Assembly: GCA_015499995.1 (NCBI GenBank)
Contig: JADNRV010000167.1
Span: 1-64,000, forward strand
Source: Flammula alnicola
Taxonomy: Eukaryota; Basidiomycota; Agaricomycetes; Agaricales; Strophariaceae
Direction of reading: 5' to 3'
DNA: 64,000 nucleotides
Numbering within the stretch: position 1 is the first letter of the stretch; every line of letters begins with the position of its first letter. The notes beneath the pieces are model-generated. The model did no database searches and had not been told where the DNA came from. It saw only the letters and a program-made list of their open reading frames with translations. Position numbers and translations under genes: made by a program. Shown in pieces: positions 24,206-34,343 of the stretch.

Positions 24206-24906
24206 GAATAAACATTGTGCGGATTCCACGCCTTTCCGTCAGAATCGGTAACCGACCAATGTTGCACGAACGTTCGAGCAGGCTCGCACAAAGCTGACGG
24301 ACTTTCTTCTGTCAATTTACATAAGTAGTTGCTCTGAGCTCGAGTTAACGAACGTCTGGCATGAAGTTCCTGAGAGAATTTTAGGCGGGCGCCCACTCTC
24401 GTCTTGACATGCGTGATGGTCCCTTCTTTAACTTGGTTCGTCCCACTTGTTCTTCCGAAGGTAAAAGTTTGATAATAATCCTGCATAAAAGCTATTCAGT
24501 TGCATTGGACTCCTCAGGGCAAATATGTCATGTCAGTTGGACAATGACCCAGCGGCAACGATGTATAGCGATCTAGAACATCTGACAATTGAATTTTCAG
24601 CGCAACAGCATGGATTCACGAGGCCTGTTAAGGGTCGATTCAGCATCTATAAAAGCGAGAGAATGTGGGGCGTCCGGAGTCAAGCCAAAGAGCTCTCTCC
24701 AGACGTTGTGAGTGGTTCTTGCACCACCTCCTCGAGAAACAGCCTACTAATGTCTCTTCGATGACCACGAAGTGGATTTCAAGTTGATCGACTCGGACGA
24801 ACCACGGCACAGGAGCTCACCTCACCGCCGAAAATCACGTAAGTTACCTACTATCAGCTGGTAGAGTAGCTAACATTAAGGCCTCTTTTTCAGCTATCAC
24901 TCGACA
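24206..24906. other. Upstream region of cysteine-rich gene 1
   Basis: Holds the promoter and probable 5'-leader of the next gene. A GTAAGT...CAG intron (24839..24893) lies in the leader. The stretch near 24370-24530 is similar in sequence to 25440-25620, so it belongs to a tandemly duplicated unit of about 1.05 kb. Confidence 0.55.
24648..24654 (+). promoter_or_regulatory. TATA box of cysteine-rich gene 1
   Basis: TATAAAA about 259 bp upstream of the start codon; the distance fits a leader that contains an intron. Confidence 0.6.
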
Positions 24907-25245
24907 ATGAAATCGTTCCTCGCCGCTATTCTCGTTGTAGCAACTGTCATCGGAGGCACCATCGCGCAAATCTCCGTTACTCCCCTCCCCCCTACTCCCC
25001 TTCCCCCGATAGAAATCGTGTGCCCTGACGTCTGCCTCATTAACCCGCCCGTCTGTACCGCGAACGAGTCCCTCCAGGGATCTGAAGATTGCTGGAGGTG
25101 TTGCCGGATTATTAGGCCAATCTGCCCGGATGCTGTTTGTCTTCCAGAACGCCCAATCTGCCTTGAGGCCGAATCGGTGTCTGGAAGTGTAGGGTGCTGG
25201 GGTTGCTGCCTACCTGGACCAATTGTGGTAACGGCATCGTCTTGA
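24907..25245 (+). CDS. Small secreted protein 1 with double six-cysteine module
   Basis: Single coding exon, 112 residues, no family recognised. A signal peptide (MKSFLAAILVVATVIGGTIA) is followed by a short proline-rich linker (PLPPTPLPPIE) and two tandem cysteine modules. Module 1 is C-x3-C-x6-C-x11-C-W-x-C-C and module 2 is C-x4-C-x6-C-x11-C-W-x-C-C, joined by six residues (RIIRPI). Twelve cysteines suggest two small disulfide-bonded domains. Size, secretion signal and cysteine content resemble fungal small secreted proteins or effectors, but no activity can be assigned. It is the first of three tandem paralogues and probably has a 5'-leader intron at 24839..24893. A TATA box precedes it. 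Confidence 0.8.
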   Translation: MKSFLAAILVVATVIGGTIAQISVTPLPPTPLPPIEIVCPDVCLINPPVCTANESLQGSEDCWRCCRIIRPICPDAVCLPERPICLEAESVSGSVGCWGCCLPGPIVVTASS

Positions 25246-25917
25246 GCTACAGTTGTACTTCTCGACAAATCAAAAAGATGGTTCAACCTAGACGTTAGGA
25301 AAAAGGTGGATCTGGAGGAGGGTCTTTGATGCTCGATCTTTACTTGTAATCTTCTGAATTGATTGGAAAGAGATGCACACAAGCGCCTAGACGCAATAGA
25401 CATCTGACTTGGGCCCCTTGAACTCACAGTTTGATATGATATGTATCTGAGAGAATCTTGAGCGCGCACCCACCCCTTCTTCTTGACACGCCTGATGCCC
25501 ATTTCTTTTCTGTTTCTTTTCTTAGGTCCCACTTCTTCTTCCGAACTTCAAATGCTCCAGTGATAGCAATCCTGAATGGGAGCTATTCAACCGGATTGTC
25601 TTGAACTCTGAAGCCCAAATAAACTCGTTTGAAATTTCCCGCGAAGTGGCAGGCTGAAGCCTGTGAACAGGGTCTGTTCAAACATATAAAAAGGAGGGTG
25701 TCCCATGGATTCATGTCAGGGAGCTCCCTTTTACCTTCAAAACTTGTGGGTGGATATCAGCATTCGAGATGAAGACAACTAACATGACGCCCAAAGATAT
25801 TTTCTATCGTGAAATCTTCCGCCGACTCGGAACCACCCGCCACTGAAACGACGTGAGTCGCTTACTATCAGCGGTAGAAAACGTAACTAACATCCGCACC
25901 GTAGACACAGCCTGAAA
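25246..25917. other. Spacer between cysteine-rich genes 1 and 2
   Basis: 3' flank of gene 1 and duplicated upstream region of gene 2. A probable leader intron lies at 25853..25910, equivalent to that of gene 1. The 3' flank (25260-25380) is similar in sequence to 26590-26705 after gene 3. Confidence 0.55.
25685..25692 (+). promoter_or_regulatory. TATA box of cysteine-rich gene 2
   Basis: TATAAAAA about 233 bp upstream of the start codon, at a position matching the TATA box of gene 1. Confidence 0.6.
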
Positions 25918-26208
25918 ATGAAATATTTCTTCGCCGCCATTCTTGCTGTTATAACTGTCATCGGGGTCACCGCCGCCGCCACCGTACCTGTGGAAATCGT
26001 TTGCCCTGATGTATGTTTTCTCAGCAAGCCCACATGTGGAGTGGACCAATTTCTTTCGGGGTCTGCGGGTTGCTGGACTTGTTGCCGGGTTCTTCACTCA
26101 ATCTGCCTTGACACAGCGTGTCTTGCAACACCGCCCGTCTGTCCTGCGAATGCAGTGGTGACCGGAAGTGAAGGGTGTTGGGGTTGCTGCCAGCCACTCA
26201 CGCAGTGA
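25918..26208 (+). CDS. Small secreted protein 2 with double six-cysteine module
   Basis: Paralogue of the gene at 24907, 96 residues, single coding exon. Signal peptide MKYFFAAILAVITVIGVTAA. It lacks the proline-rich linker of protein 1 but keeps all twelve cysteines at exactly the same spacing: C-x3-C-x6-C-x11-C-W-x-C-C, six residues (RVLHSI), then C-x4-C-x6-C-x11-C-W-x-C-C. Residues between the cysteines have diverged strongly (for example FLSKPT against LINPPV) while the frame of cysteines, Trp and the G-S before the fourth cysteine is kept. This pattern suggests the fold is under constraint. Function unknown. Confidence 0.8.
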   Translation: MKYFFAAILAVITVIGVTAAATVPVEIVCPDVCFLSKPTCGVDQFLSGSAGCWTCCRVLHSICLDTACLATPPVCPANAVVTGSEGCWGCCQPLTQ

Positions 26209-26271
26209 TTAACAACAGCGTGAGGTACGAATACTAATCGGCACCTTGAGTTTGGTAACTATCACTTGGAA

Positions 26272-26598
26272 ATGCAAACATTCTTCACCGCTGTTCTCGT
26301 TGCGGAAACCGTTATCGGAGGCCGCGGCTCGCCCAATACTAGAGTGGTGGAAATCGTATATTCTGACTGGCCCGCCCGTCTGAGCGAATACCTTCAAGAG
26401 TCTGAAGACTGCTACCAGCGGAGGTGTTGCCGGATTATCAGGCCAGTCTGCTATACTGCTATTTGTCTTCGTGAACGACCAATCTGTCTTGAGGCTGAAT
26501 GGGCGTATGGAAGTGTGGGATGCTGGGGTTGCTGCCTACCTGAACCAGTCGTACATATTAGTAACGGTGTCATCTTGAGCTACATTCATACTCCTTGA
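26272..26598 (+). pseudogene. Third, decaying copy of the double-cysteine-module gene
   Basis: Homologous to the genes at 24907 and 25918; the start equivalent to theirs is the ATG at 26272 (MQTFFTAVLVAETVIGG). The hydrophobic core of the signal peptide now contains Glu. In module 1 the first three cysteines are gone by substitution and a small deletion, and CWRCC has become CYQRRCC. Module 2 keeps its six cysteines and spacing. A short insertion after module 2 shifts the frame past the ancestral stop and adds a tail (VVHISNGVILSYIHTP). The frame is still open, so a product is possible, but loss of half of the disulfide framework suggests decay. Confidence 0.6.
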
Positions 26599-27104
26599 CA
26601 AATCAAGGAGCTAGTTCACCCGAGAGGCATAGAAATGGAGGACGGTAGGCTTTTGTCGATCGTACTTGGAATCTTCTGAACACGTTGGAAAGAGATGCAG
26701 ACAACAACCCGCGACTGACGAGCTGTCACGCCGCAGGATGGCATTTACAAATGTGGATTTCGATAGCCTCAACGACTGATGATATTCGATAATTAGAACC
26801 ATTCAGACAAAAAATTATTAAAAACACACCGTTGAAACGAACCACCATGACATTTAAGGTTCGTTTACCTTCACCACCACAAGCCACTAAACAAAGAGCT
26901 TTTCCCCGTCATACAGTTCTCGGGTGAACGAAAGGGGGCAATGGATGAAGGGTTCTTGTCGGTTCTTTTCGGTAATCTGCTGAGTGTTGCACAGGCCAAG
27001 GTACTTCAAGGAAAAACGCGATGATTGATTGATCCAATTTGATTGTTATTGCGTGGTCATTGGGGAATATTCCAGAGGAGGGATGGAGTTCTTCTGAGAC
27101 CGAA
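26599..27104. other. Intergenic region
   Basis: The start repeats the 3' flank of cysteine-rich gene 1. The rest has no recognisable feature; it is the 3' flank of the minus-strand gene that follows. Confidence 0.5.
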
Positions 27105-27825
27105 CTATCCGGCTAGTTTCTGAAGGTCATAGGCGTAGTCGTACACATGACGCTCCCTTGCCGTTACTTTATCCACTACTCGAACTTTCCAAGGAGTTTC
27201 GACAGCCAATTTATATTCCGGAGTTTCGAAGGCCGATCGGCTTTTCCATGCATGCATGGCAAGATATCGAGGTGCATCGTGGCTGCAGTCAACGAGACGA
27301 TATCTCGCAGAACGCATCCATCCGGGAGAACGACTGAGCAATAGTATGTGCTCGTCGTTGTACCAGTTATTGAAATCCTCTTCGTTTTGGGGCGTCGGAG
27401 TCATTGCATTGCAGACGAGGATATGGGCAGCTTCATTGGCAATTTGTGCTGGCTCAAGATGGAACGCGAGAGGTGCGTAAATCTGCCATTGAGTGGATAT
27501 TCCAAAGCTGGTACTGCTTAATTTGGTAGTCAAGTAAGTGAAACCCTGAGGAGAGTTGACAAAGCAGATAAGGACGTCCTGGTCTTCGGAAGTGTAGAGC
27601 GATGCAGACACCAAATTCTCAGTGCCACTGCCACAGATGCGGCTCAGCGAGTCGTACACGACACCTATTAGAAAGGAGATAAGAAGGCGTAGGTATTTTT
27701 TAAGAAATTGGCCTACGATCCCAGTCGACGGCAGATTCGTGGCGGCTGACTTCTGCCCCAACTTGAAGATCTTCCATCAGTTGTCCGTGTTGGTGAAGAA
27801 TCATGATAACAGCGATAGATTCCAT
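27105..27825 (-). CDS. EthD-like (dimeric alpha-beta barrel) protein
   Basis: Probably a small cytosolic protein of the EthD/ferredoxin-like barrel family, whose fungal members are mostly uncharacterised. Model: complement(join(27105..27664,27717..27825)), 222 residues. The C-terminal half has the family look: FNNWYNDEHILLLSRSPGW, then SARYRLVD, APRYLAMHAWKS, and TPWKVRVVDKVTARERHVYDY. The N-terminal half resembles a diverged first barrel unit (SLYTSEDQDVLICFVNSPQG). The start at 27825 is the nearest ATG that joins in frame; an exon further upstream, such as one starting MSGLF at 27977, cannot be excluded. Reaction and partner unknown. Confidence 0.65.
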
Positions 27826-28928
27826 TGGAGAAAAAAGTCCTTGGGAGAGTTATATGCGATTATTGAAAAATCGTGGACAGTTTGGCGAAAGGCTAAGCAT
27901 ACTATGCTGGTGAGAACGGACTTCGAGGTTGTAGCGCTGACCACGCCGCGGGAAAGAACAGGAAACAAGCCTGACATGGCCGGGCCGCTAAGTAGCTAAT
28001 ACATTATGTAAGGCCATTTTTCCTTTTCCGTCTAACACGAATCCTGCTTGATGCAGCTTCGAACTCTTTTATACGCCCAGACCACTCGCATTCTAATCAG
28101 CCACCCAAACCGTCAAATGCCACTATCCGACTTATTCTGCGTGAACAACGTCGCGTAAACCGTCTTATCTATTTCACTAGGCATTTGCTCAAGACCCATT
28201 CTCCACTTCTTTCGGTCCCAATTTGGCAAGGGGGTGCCGGGATTAGAATGCCGGACCGGGGGATGGTTAGTTAGTCCGGCCGCAGGCCCCGAAAAAAAAA
28301 TTCTGACCCCTCCAGGAAGGGTCCAGAAAATGGCATTTTAGGTGTTTTGAGCGACATAGAACACATATAAATGTTGTACGAATGATGTGAATTGGACAGA
28401 CAAGGTTTTGGAACATAAAATACCCTAAAATACTGCTACTAAGTGCCGATTTCGGATTTCCCAAATAGGGTTGATCAAGATTCAAGGCTCAGCGCTCAAG
28501 CTTGAGATCAATCACCCAAGAAAATTGTAGCTGAGGCAACTGCCCAATGTCTACGCCTGTCACCTTTCACCTCCATATTTATCTATCACTTCAAATCCAT
28601 ATGCAACCTGCAAATGAGGTACGGAACCAAATTTCATTCACATTGTAGACAAACACTAACTAGAGTGCAGCAACCATCAATGCTGACGGGACAGTTGACT
28701 GTCCGGAATGTGGGGGCAAAGTGAACCTTGGGACTGTGCGCATCTCTAACCACGAAACACCATATTGGCAGTAATGCATGTGTAAACGCAAAGAGGAAAC
28801 AAGATAAAGCTGAGGCTGACGCAAAGCCAGAAACATCAAAAAAGGTGATGTAGTACTACCATATATAGTATATTGAATCACGTGCATGATTACGTAGTTA
28901 GTTAGTCCCTCGAGAGATAGCGGTTTGA
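27826..28928. other. Intergenic region left of the LINE
   Basis: About 1.1 kb without a recognisable gene. The motif GTTAGTTAGTCC occurs twice (near 28266 and 28895). The endonuclease domain expected upstream of a complete LINE reverse transcriptase is not seen here. Confidence 0.5.
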
Positions 28929-31900
28929 AAAAATCCAACCCTAGGTCGGATATTTTATTCCTTGCACCCCCTTGCAATTTGGGCCCAGCCCTACCTCGCG
29001 GCCTTTTGTCAATCTCCTGAATTTACTTCTGATTTTTCTCCGAAATCTTTTCTAGCTTTTCTCCAATCTGCCCGCTGCTCGCTCAACAAAATACGCTTTG
29101 CGGAAGAGCGCATTGAGCGAAATGCAAAACAATCTCGTTTTGCTTCCTACCAGATTCGTTCTCTTCTTGCTGGTAGTTCTGCTAAACGACTCTTTCACAA
29201 CAGCTTCTCCTCTCTGCCTCTTGCCCTTACTACTAGTCCTGACTCATTGCATGATGATGTTGTGACTGGGCCAGATGGAATTAAAACAGCAACCCGAGAA
29301 TATTTTCAGGCACTGTACAAGCGAACCGCTCGTCCCCCTCAAGATAAACCATGGCTTCAGACTCCATCCGTCCAACAGATCTCTGCCCGAACGGCTCAAC
29401 AACCATTCACTTGGCCCCAAGCCTTGGACCTTCCTAATCTCCGCGCTCTCCTCAAAAAGGGAAATTCCCGACCGTGCCCTGGCCCGGATGGCTGGGAGAA
29501 ATGGTTCGTCAAGCTCCTTAGCGACAGCGCCCTCAAGATTCTCCTCAAATTGCTCAATTATATCATTCTAAATTCACACTTTCCCTCTTGCGTAAAAGAT
29601 ACTAACCTTTCCACTATTCATAAGCATTCCAGTAACACCGCTCTCTCCAATTATCGAGGAGTGGCTTGCAGTAATCTCGTCCAAAACCTTCCTTTTGCTT
29701 GGTTAAACCTCCATCTCTTACCTTATGTTTCCTCCCAGAAGATCATACCAGATTGTCAAATTGCTACCCAGCCGGGAACACAAGGCCGAGACCTGATATC
29801 CCTCATTTCTCAGGTCGAAACTTGGGCTGCGCGTAACAATGTTCCTCTTTATATTCTCCAACGTGACCAAAAGAAGGGTTTTGATATGCTCGAACCCCAA
29901 GGATTTTATGACGCCATCACAGCTTATAACCTCCCCCTCTCTATCGTTGACCTTGACCGTTCAGCCCAGGAGAACGTTCCATACCGAATCAAGACGGCTT
30001 ATGGATTCACAGACGACTTTATTGTCAATGGAGTTACAAAACAGGGTGGCTCTCTCTCCCCGTTAAAGTGTACTCTAACGACCAGTCTCTGTAATCATTG
30101 GCTTTCTGACATACAGTCCACTCTTCCTGGTCAGATCATGATCACGTCGAAGAATGCAGCTAGAGGCTTGCCCCATGTCCCTACCGATGACCTGTCCATC
30201 CTTTTGTCCATGATAGAAGCCATGGACGACACACTTCTTGTTTTTTCCTCTATCCCTTCTCTTATGACTGCTTCACGTGCAGCTGAACGTTTCCAAGCAA
30301 CCTATGGATGGGAAACCTGTTGGCCCAAAACCGTGTTCTACGCATATCGTTCCCCCGAATTTCCCCCAAACACTTCAACTCCCCAAAACATCCAAATTCC
30401 CTCCGTCGACCTTACTAACCCTTCTTCCTCCTATACTTCCCTCAACGATGTCCCAGTCATCACAGACCATACCACCTTTCTTCGTGTCCCAATTAATCGG
30501 CCAGACATACACTTCTCTCACCTCCAAGACATCATCCTTAACTTTTCCTTCCCATATCTCTACCGCCCTCTTCCTCTAACTGCGCTGCGTCGCATCCTTT
30601 CACAGTGTATTGTTTCGAAGATCCGGCCCCTCTTGGCATACCAAAACATCACGTTGGCTCACGCTACAAAATTGGACCACTTGATTGCCAACAAGGTTCA
30701 TCAATACCTGGGGTTTCCTTTCTCTTTCAACTCACTTCTACTAACGGCCCCCATTAATCTACGTGGATTTGGATTTCCATCCATCTCCCGTATAAATGAC
30801 TCTTTGGCAGTTTCTGGCCTGCAGCGCGATCTTAACCACCATGTTTCAACCTTCAAGAACCTCGCCGCCACGACACTTAACGACTGGACGTGTCAACTTA
30901 ACCACTGTATCAACCCCCTCAACAAACCTGACTGTCAACGTTCTTTCCTCCGCACTCGAAACAAAATCCCTTATTCTTGGGTTCATGCGCAGAGTGTGAT
31001 GCGCAAGGTAAAACTTTCCTTTTGTGCTACCGATTTGTCTTACATCCTAATGGGCAACATCTCCTTGTACCATCTTTACCAACTTTCTACATCTTATTCT
31101 TCATCCGTCGTCTTACCCTACATTTCTTCCCAAACCTTTACAAACTTTGCCCGCTGTGGTTATACGTGCTTATCCCACGTAGGCCGTTGGCAGCTTAATA
31201 TCGTAACTTCTCTCCCTTATGACTTTCTACCCCATAACGTTTCTTTCTCCCCCGATCATTATCTCCTCTCCCGTGACTGGCCCATTGTTCTACAGTGGCT
31301 GCGAAGCTTGCCATCTGTCCTCCATCATCTGACCTACCCTTCCGCCCAACTCCTCTATCCGCGCGAAACCAGACGCCAAATAGCGGAAACTACCCTTCTG
31401 GCTCTCCCTACCTTTACCCCTAATTACCCCAACGACATCCCTCCCAACATCTTTGCTTCTGATGCTTCAATGATACAGAAAAACCGAACACCCTCATCCT
31501 CCGTCACGTTCGCAGTTGTTGGAAATAACACTGCTCTCGTGGCCTCCTTAAATGACACCAAATGGATGACGAACATTCTCCATGGCGAGGTGTATGGAAT
31601 ACTTACCGCATCCCTCATGATGCTCAAATCCCTCCTTCGCCCCTTAACCTCTTCTCCGTCCTTATACTCCGATCATCTCAACTCCGTCACCCTTCTCGAT
31701 GGAAACCGACCTCATCCATATCAACTGTCATCCAACCCTGCTAGGTCTCTGTACCGATGGATATTCCATACCCGAGATGCAGCACTCCAAACAGGTCTAC
31801 CGACAGAGTCACAACCCGAACCCTCAGAAACTCCGCCCTCTTTCCCATACCTACAACATGTTCACGCTCATACCTCTTCCACATCTTTGCCTTCCTACCT

Positions 31901-32807
31901 TAACAGCCTTGCCGACAACCTAGCCTCTCACCGAAACACTTGGAAATCTCTGCCGCCTGCGGCACCTTCTCCAACCTTCTTTATGGACGACTACACTCCC
32001 TACACTGAAAATTCTGGTTTTATCGAGCAAAACATTTTCTCTTTTGTAGACACATGCCTCGCCAAAGCTCAAATCACGCAAGTTCCTTCCCTTTCTTCTT
32101 CTATTTTACTTCCTTGTTGTTATAATAGCGATCCTCCACCTGAATACGCCTACACCCGTGCGTTATCTGCTTATTCTGCAGTCGTGCAACTTTACCTCCG
32201 TACCGGCCAACTCGACACCGCGCTCACTCGTTCTTCTCGACTCAACGATGACTCACAACCCTGGTGCCGTTTTGGATGCTCTGTCCTTGAAGATCCTCAC
32301 CATATCTTCGTGGATTGCCCACGGTTCAACCCTTACAGGCGTCACGCCACTGACGAACTGTTGGCATCCACCCGAGCAATCCTCGACACTTTCAAAACTC
32401 CAGCACACATCGCTTCACGGCTTACTCAAATAGTGAAAGGCCTTACACTCGACTCTGAGGTATGGCCCCTCCACAAATCCTTCTTTTACCATGGAGTGAT
32501 CCCTGCACTGGACCAAATCATACCGTCTTCGAGTCCCAACCAACCTCAAAACACGACCTGCGCGCGTCTTCGAGCTCGACTGGCCTCGGAATGGCACTAT
32601 GGCTGTATAAAGTTGGCGGCGAGAATCTGGGGTACCGTACGACGTGTCAGTACGCCTTATTCTTCCTCTTCATACTCCTCTTCTACTAGTCATACAACCG
32701 CCTCTTCTACTTCACACCCTCCCAGAACTATTGTCCTTCCTTCTAATCTTACATTCATTGCATCTTCCCTATCGCCTTCATCCAAACTTCATGTATCAAC
32801 ACAGTAG
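28929..32807 (+). CDS. LINE reverse transcriptase-RNase H polyprotein, N-terminally truncated
   Basis: Open frame of nearly 1300 codons with no in-frame ATG in its first 300 codons, so the native start is lost. Positions are counted from 28962. Reverse transcriptase signatures in order: CPGPDGWEKWF (about 170), the A motif YILQRDQKKGFDML (about 300), the B motif GVTKQGGSLSPL (about 356), and the C motif EAMDDTLLVF (about 420) with the two catalytic aspartates. A cellular-type RNase H follows: FASDAS (about 830), LHGEVYGI, YSDHLN, and LADNLAS. A C-terminal CCHC-like knuckle CRFGC...HHIFVDCP (about 1100) ends the core. RNase H plus CCHC suggests a Tad1/I-like clade, which would need a phylogeny. 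The lack of any stop implies a young insertion. Confidence 0.85.
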   Translation, partial: KNPTLGRIFYSLHPLAIWAQPYLAAFCQSPEFTSDFSPKSFLAFLQSARCSLNKIRFAEERIERNAKQSRFASYQIRSLLAGSSAKRLFHNSFSSLPLALTTSPDSLHDDVVTGPDGIKTATREYFQALYKRTARPPQDKPWLQTPSVQQISARTAQQPFTWPQALDLPNLRALLKKGNSRPCPGPDGWEKWFVKLLSDSALKILLKLLNYIILNSHFPSCVKDTNLSTIHKHSSNTALSNYRGVACSNLVQNLPFAWLNLHLLPYVSSQKIIPDCQIATQPGTQGRDLISLISQVETWAARNNVPLYILQRDQKKGFDMLEPQGFYDAITAYNLPLSIVDLDRSAQENVPYRIKTAYGFTDDFIVNGVTKQGGSLSPLKCTLTTSLCNHWLSDIQSTLPGQIMITSKNAARGLPHVPTDDLSILLSMIEAMDDTLLVFSSIPSLMTASRAAERFQATYGWETCWPKTVFYAYRSPEFPPNTSTPQNIQIPSVDLTNPSSSYTSLNDVPVITDHTTFLRVPINRPDIHFSHLQDIILNFSFPYLYRPLPLTALRRILSQCIVSKIRPLLAYQNITLAHATKLDHLIANKVHQYLGFPFSFNSLLLTAPINLRGFGFPSISRINDSLAVSGLQRDLNHHVSTFKNLAATTLNDWTCQLNHCINPLNKPDCQRSFLRTRNKIPYSWVHAQSVMRKVKLSFCATDLSYILMGNISLYHLYQLSTSYSSSVVLPYISSQTFTNFARCGYTCLSHVGRWQLNIVTSLPYDFLPHNVSFSPDHYLLSRDWPIVLQWLRSLPSVLHHLTYPSAQLLYPRETRRQIAETTLLALPTFTPNYPNDIPPNIFASDASMIQKNRTPSSSVTFAVVGNNTALVASLNDTKWMTNILHGEVYGILTASLMMLKSLLRPLTSSPSLYSDHLNSVTLLDGNRPHPYQLSSNPARSLYRWIFHTRDAALQTGLPTESQPEPSETPPSFPYLQHVHAHTSSTSLPSYLNSLADNLASHRNTWKSLPPAAPSPTFFMDDYTPYTENSGFIEQNIFSFVDTCLAKAQITQVPSLSSSILLPCCYNSDPPPEYAYTRALSAYSAVVQLYLRTGQLDTALTRSSRLNDDSQPWCRFGCSVLEDPHHIFVDCPRFNPYRRHATDELLASTRAILDTFKTPAHIASRLTQIVKGLTLDSEVWPLHKSFFYHGVIPALDQIIPSSSPNQPQNTTCARLRARLASEWHYGCIKLAARIWGTVRRVSTPYSSSSYSSSTSHTTASSTSHPPRTIVLPSNLTFIASSLSPSSKLHVSTQ

Positions 32808-33000
32808 TAAACAGCTTCGCATTCTCTCCCTACCTATCGCCTCCTCTTCTTTCTTTCATTCTCTTTTATGCTCTACCTTACCTTTCTACATTTCCACACT
32901 CTATCGCAATGAGCTGGCGAGGTCGCTATAGTCATAGTTACCTGAGTTGCTTATGTAACGTAGTCAGCCAAATTTTATTCTCAATTCTCAATTCTCAATC
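28929..33000 (+). mobile_element. 5'-truncated non-LTR retrotransposon (LINE)
   Basis: The element is defined by its long reverse transcriptase-RNase H frame. The left junction lies between the in-frame stop at 28926 and about 28962. Sequence after the stop at 32807 is C/T-rich and ends in three tandem 7-bp TTCTCAA units (32978..32998), a plausible LINE 3' tail. Target-site duplications could not be found by eye. The AP endonuclease and any ORF1 are missing, which fits 5' truncation during target-primed reverse transcription. Confidence 0.75.
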
Positions 33001-33345
33001 CTTTTTTCTTTTCGGTCAACCACACTAACTCGTTCGCTCTTTCTCCTAATACTAGAGTCTATAAAGTTTCTCCTGGCCGTACTTGAGTCTGGAGTCCACA
33101 GAATTCGCTTTACATGGATTCCTTGTCTTGTTGCTGTAGACGAACACCTGCTCGAACCTGTGCTTTGAATCTCTCGAAGGTGGTGTTCACATTGAGCATT
33201 GTCACTGCAGTGTAAAGTCCTCGAAATTATTGTCGCATATATCTGGAGGGTTGTCACTGTGAATGCGGCTGCGGAATAGGATCAATTTGTCTCATGAATT
33301 GAAACAGATGGTCTTCCACCCTGCAGGTTTTTTTAGAGCTCAGTT
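33001..33345. other. Upstream region of the BTB gene
   Basis: Short interval between the LINE tail and the next gene; nothing else seen. Confidence 0.5.
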
Positions 33346-34114
33346 ATGATTCCATCACCGCCCATTTCTGAAGCTCAGGACGGCGGAAAGCAGACATCGC
33401 CAGAAAGGCGCCACCATCCGCGATTCCATTTTCCAGATGGGAACGTAATATTTCTAGTAAGTCTACGGCATAACGATAAATTAGAGAAACATAATTTTTA
33501 ATTTGTGAAACCTAGGTCGAGGACGTTTTGTTCAAGGTCCACCGTTACTTCTTCCAAAGGGACTCTGCCATATTCAGCTCCATGTTCTCCCTTCCACAGG
33601 CGGAAGGCGAGCGGTCGGAAGGCGAGATCGAGGAGAAACCCATCATATTAACAGGCATCTATGTGAAGGATTTTGAAACCTTCTTGATGGTTTTATATCC
33701 CATGTACGTGAAATTTATTATCTATATTCACAGTATTGATATAAAAACACACCCAGTGACTTCCTCCTATCCGAGCTGAACTCCCCCGAGGAGTGGGTCT
33801 CAGTGCTCAAAATCGCCACCCAATGGGAGTTTGCCTCCATCCGCAGGCTCTCCATCGACTGCCTCTCCAAGAACCTCGCCACGGCGGACCGTGTTGCGAT
33901 AGGAAAATGCTACGATGTCCAACAGTGGCTCGTACCGGCGTACACCGACTTGTGCATACGAGAACAGCCTTTAGGCTTGAACGAAGGGCAGAAGCTAGGA
34001 ATGGAAGATGTCATTGAGATATATCGTATCCGGAGTCTCATTCGCTATAATTCGAATTTGAATAGACGTCCTGATACTATTGGCGCTCTCGTGAAACAAG
34101 AATTCATGGGGTGA
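33346..34114 (+). CDS. BTB/POZ-domain protein
   Basis: Likely an adaptor, possibly for Cullin-3 ubiquitin ligase, from the large BTB family of mushroom fungi; target unknown. Model: join(33346..33456,33516..33703,33757..34114), 218 residues, phases consistent. The BTB fold begins near residue 25 with PRFHFPDGNVIFLVEDVLFK, then VHRYFFQRDSAIFSSMFSLP, an acidic loop, IILTGIYVKDFETFLMVLYP, and ELNSPEEWVSVLKIATQWEF. This is the usual order for the agaric family. The C-terminal helical part carries no further domain. Its 3' end converges on the oxidoreductase gene, about 230 bp away. Confidence 0.87.
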
Positions 34115-34343
34115 TCCAACGTTCAATGTTTAACGTTTATCTTTCAACTATGTATGTATCACCGATGCGTTGCGCAAAATATCCAGTCGTTAAGATTGAG
34201 CAGGAGCATTAACGCGATTACAACATTAAATCCTATAGTACATCCATCTACATAAATTATTGCAATGTCTATAGTGATGTACGGCCCAACATGTAACTAA
34301 TAAGTAAAAATGAGATGAAATCTGGGTCTGTGTCGTCCTACGA

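Noticed and set aside
24897..25532. Minus-strand frame of 211 codons opposite cysteine-rich gene 1
   Set aside because: It is a shadow of the plus-strand gene; it lacks a domain and is not kept in the paralogous copy.
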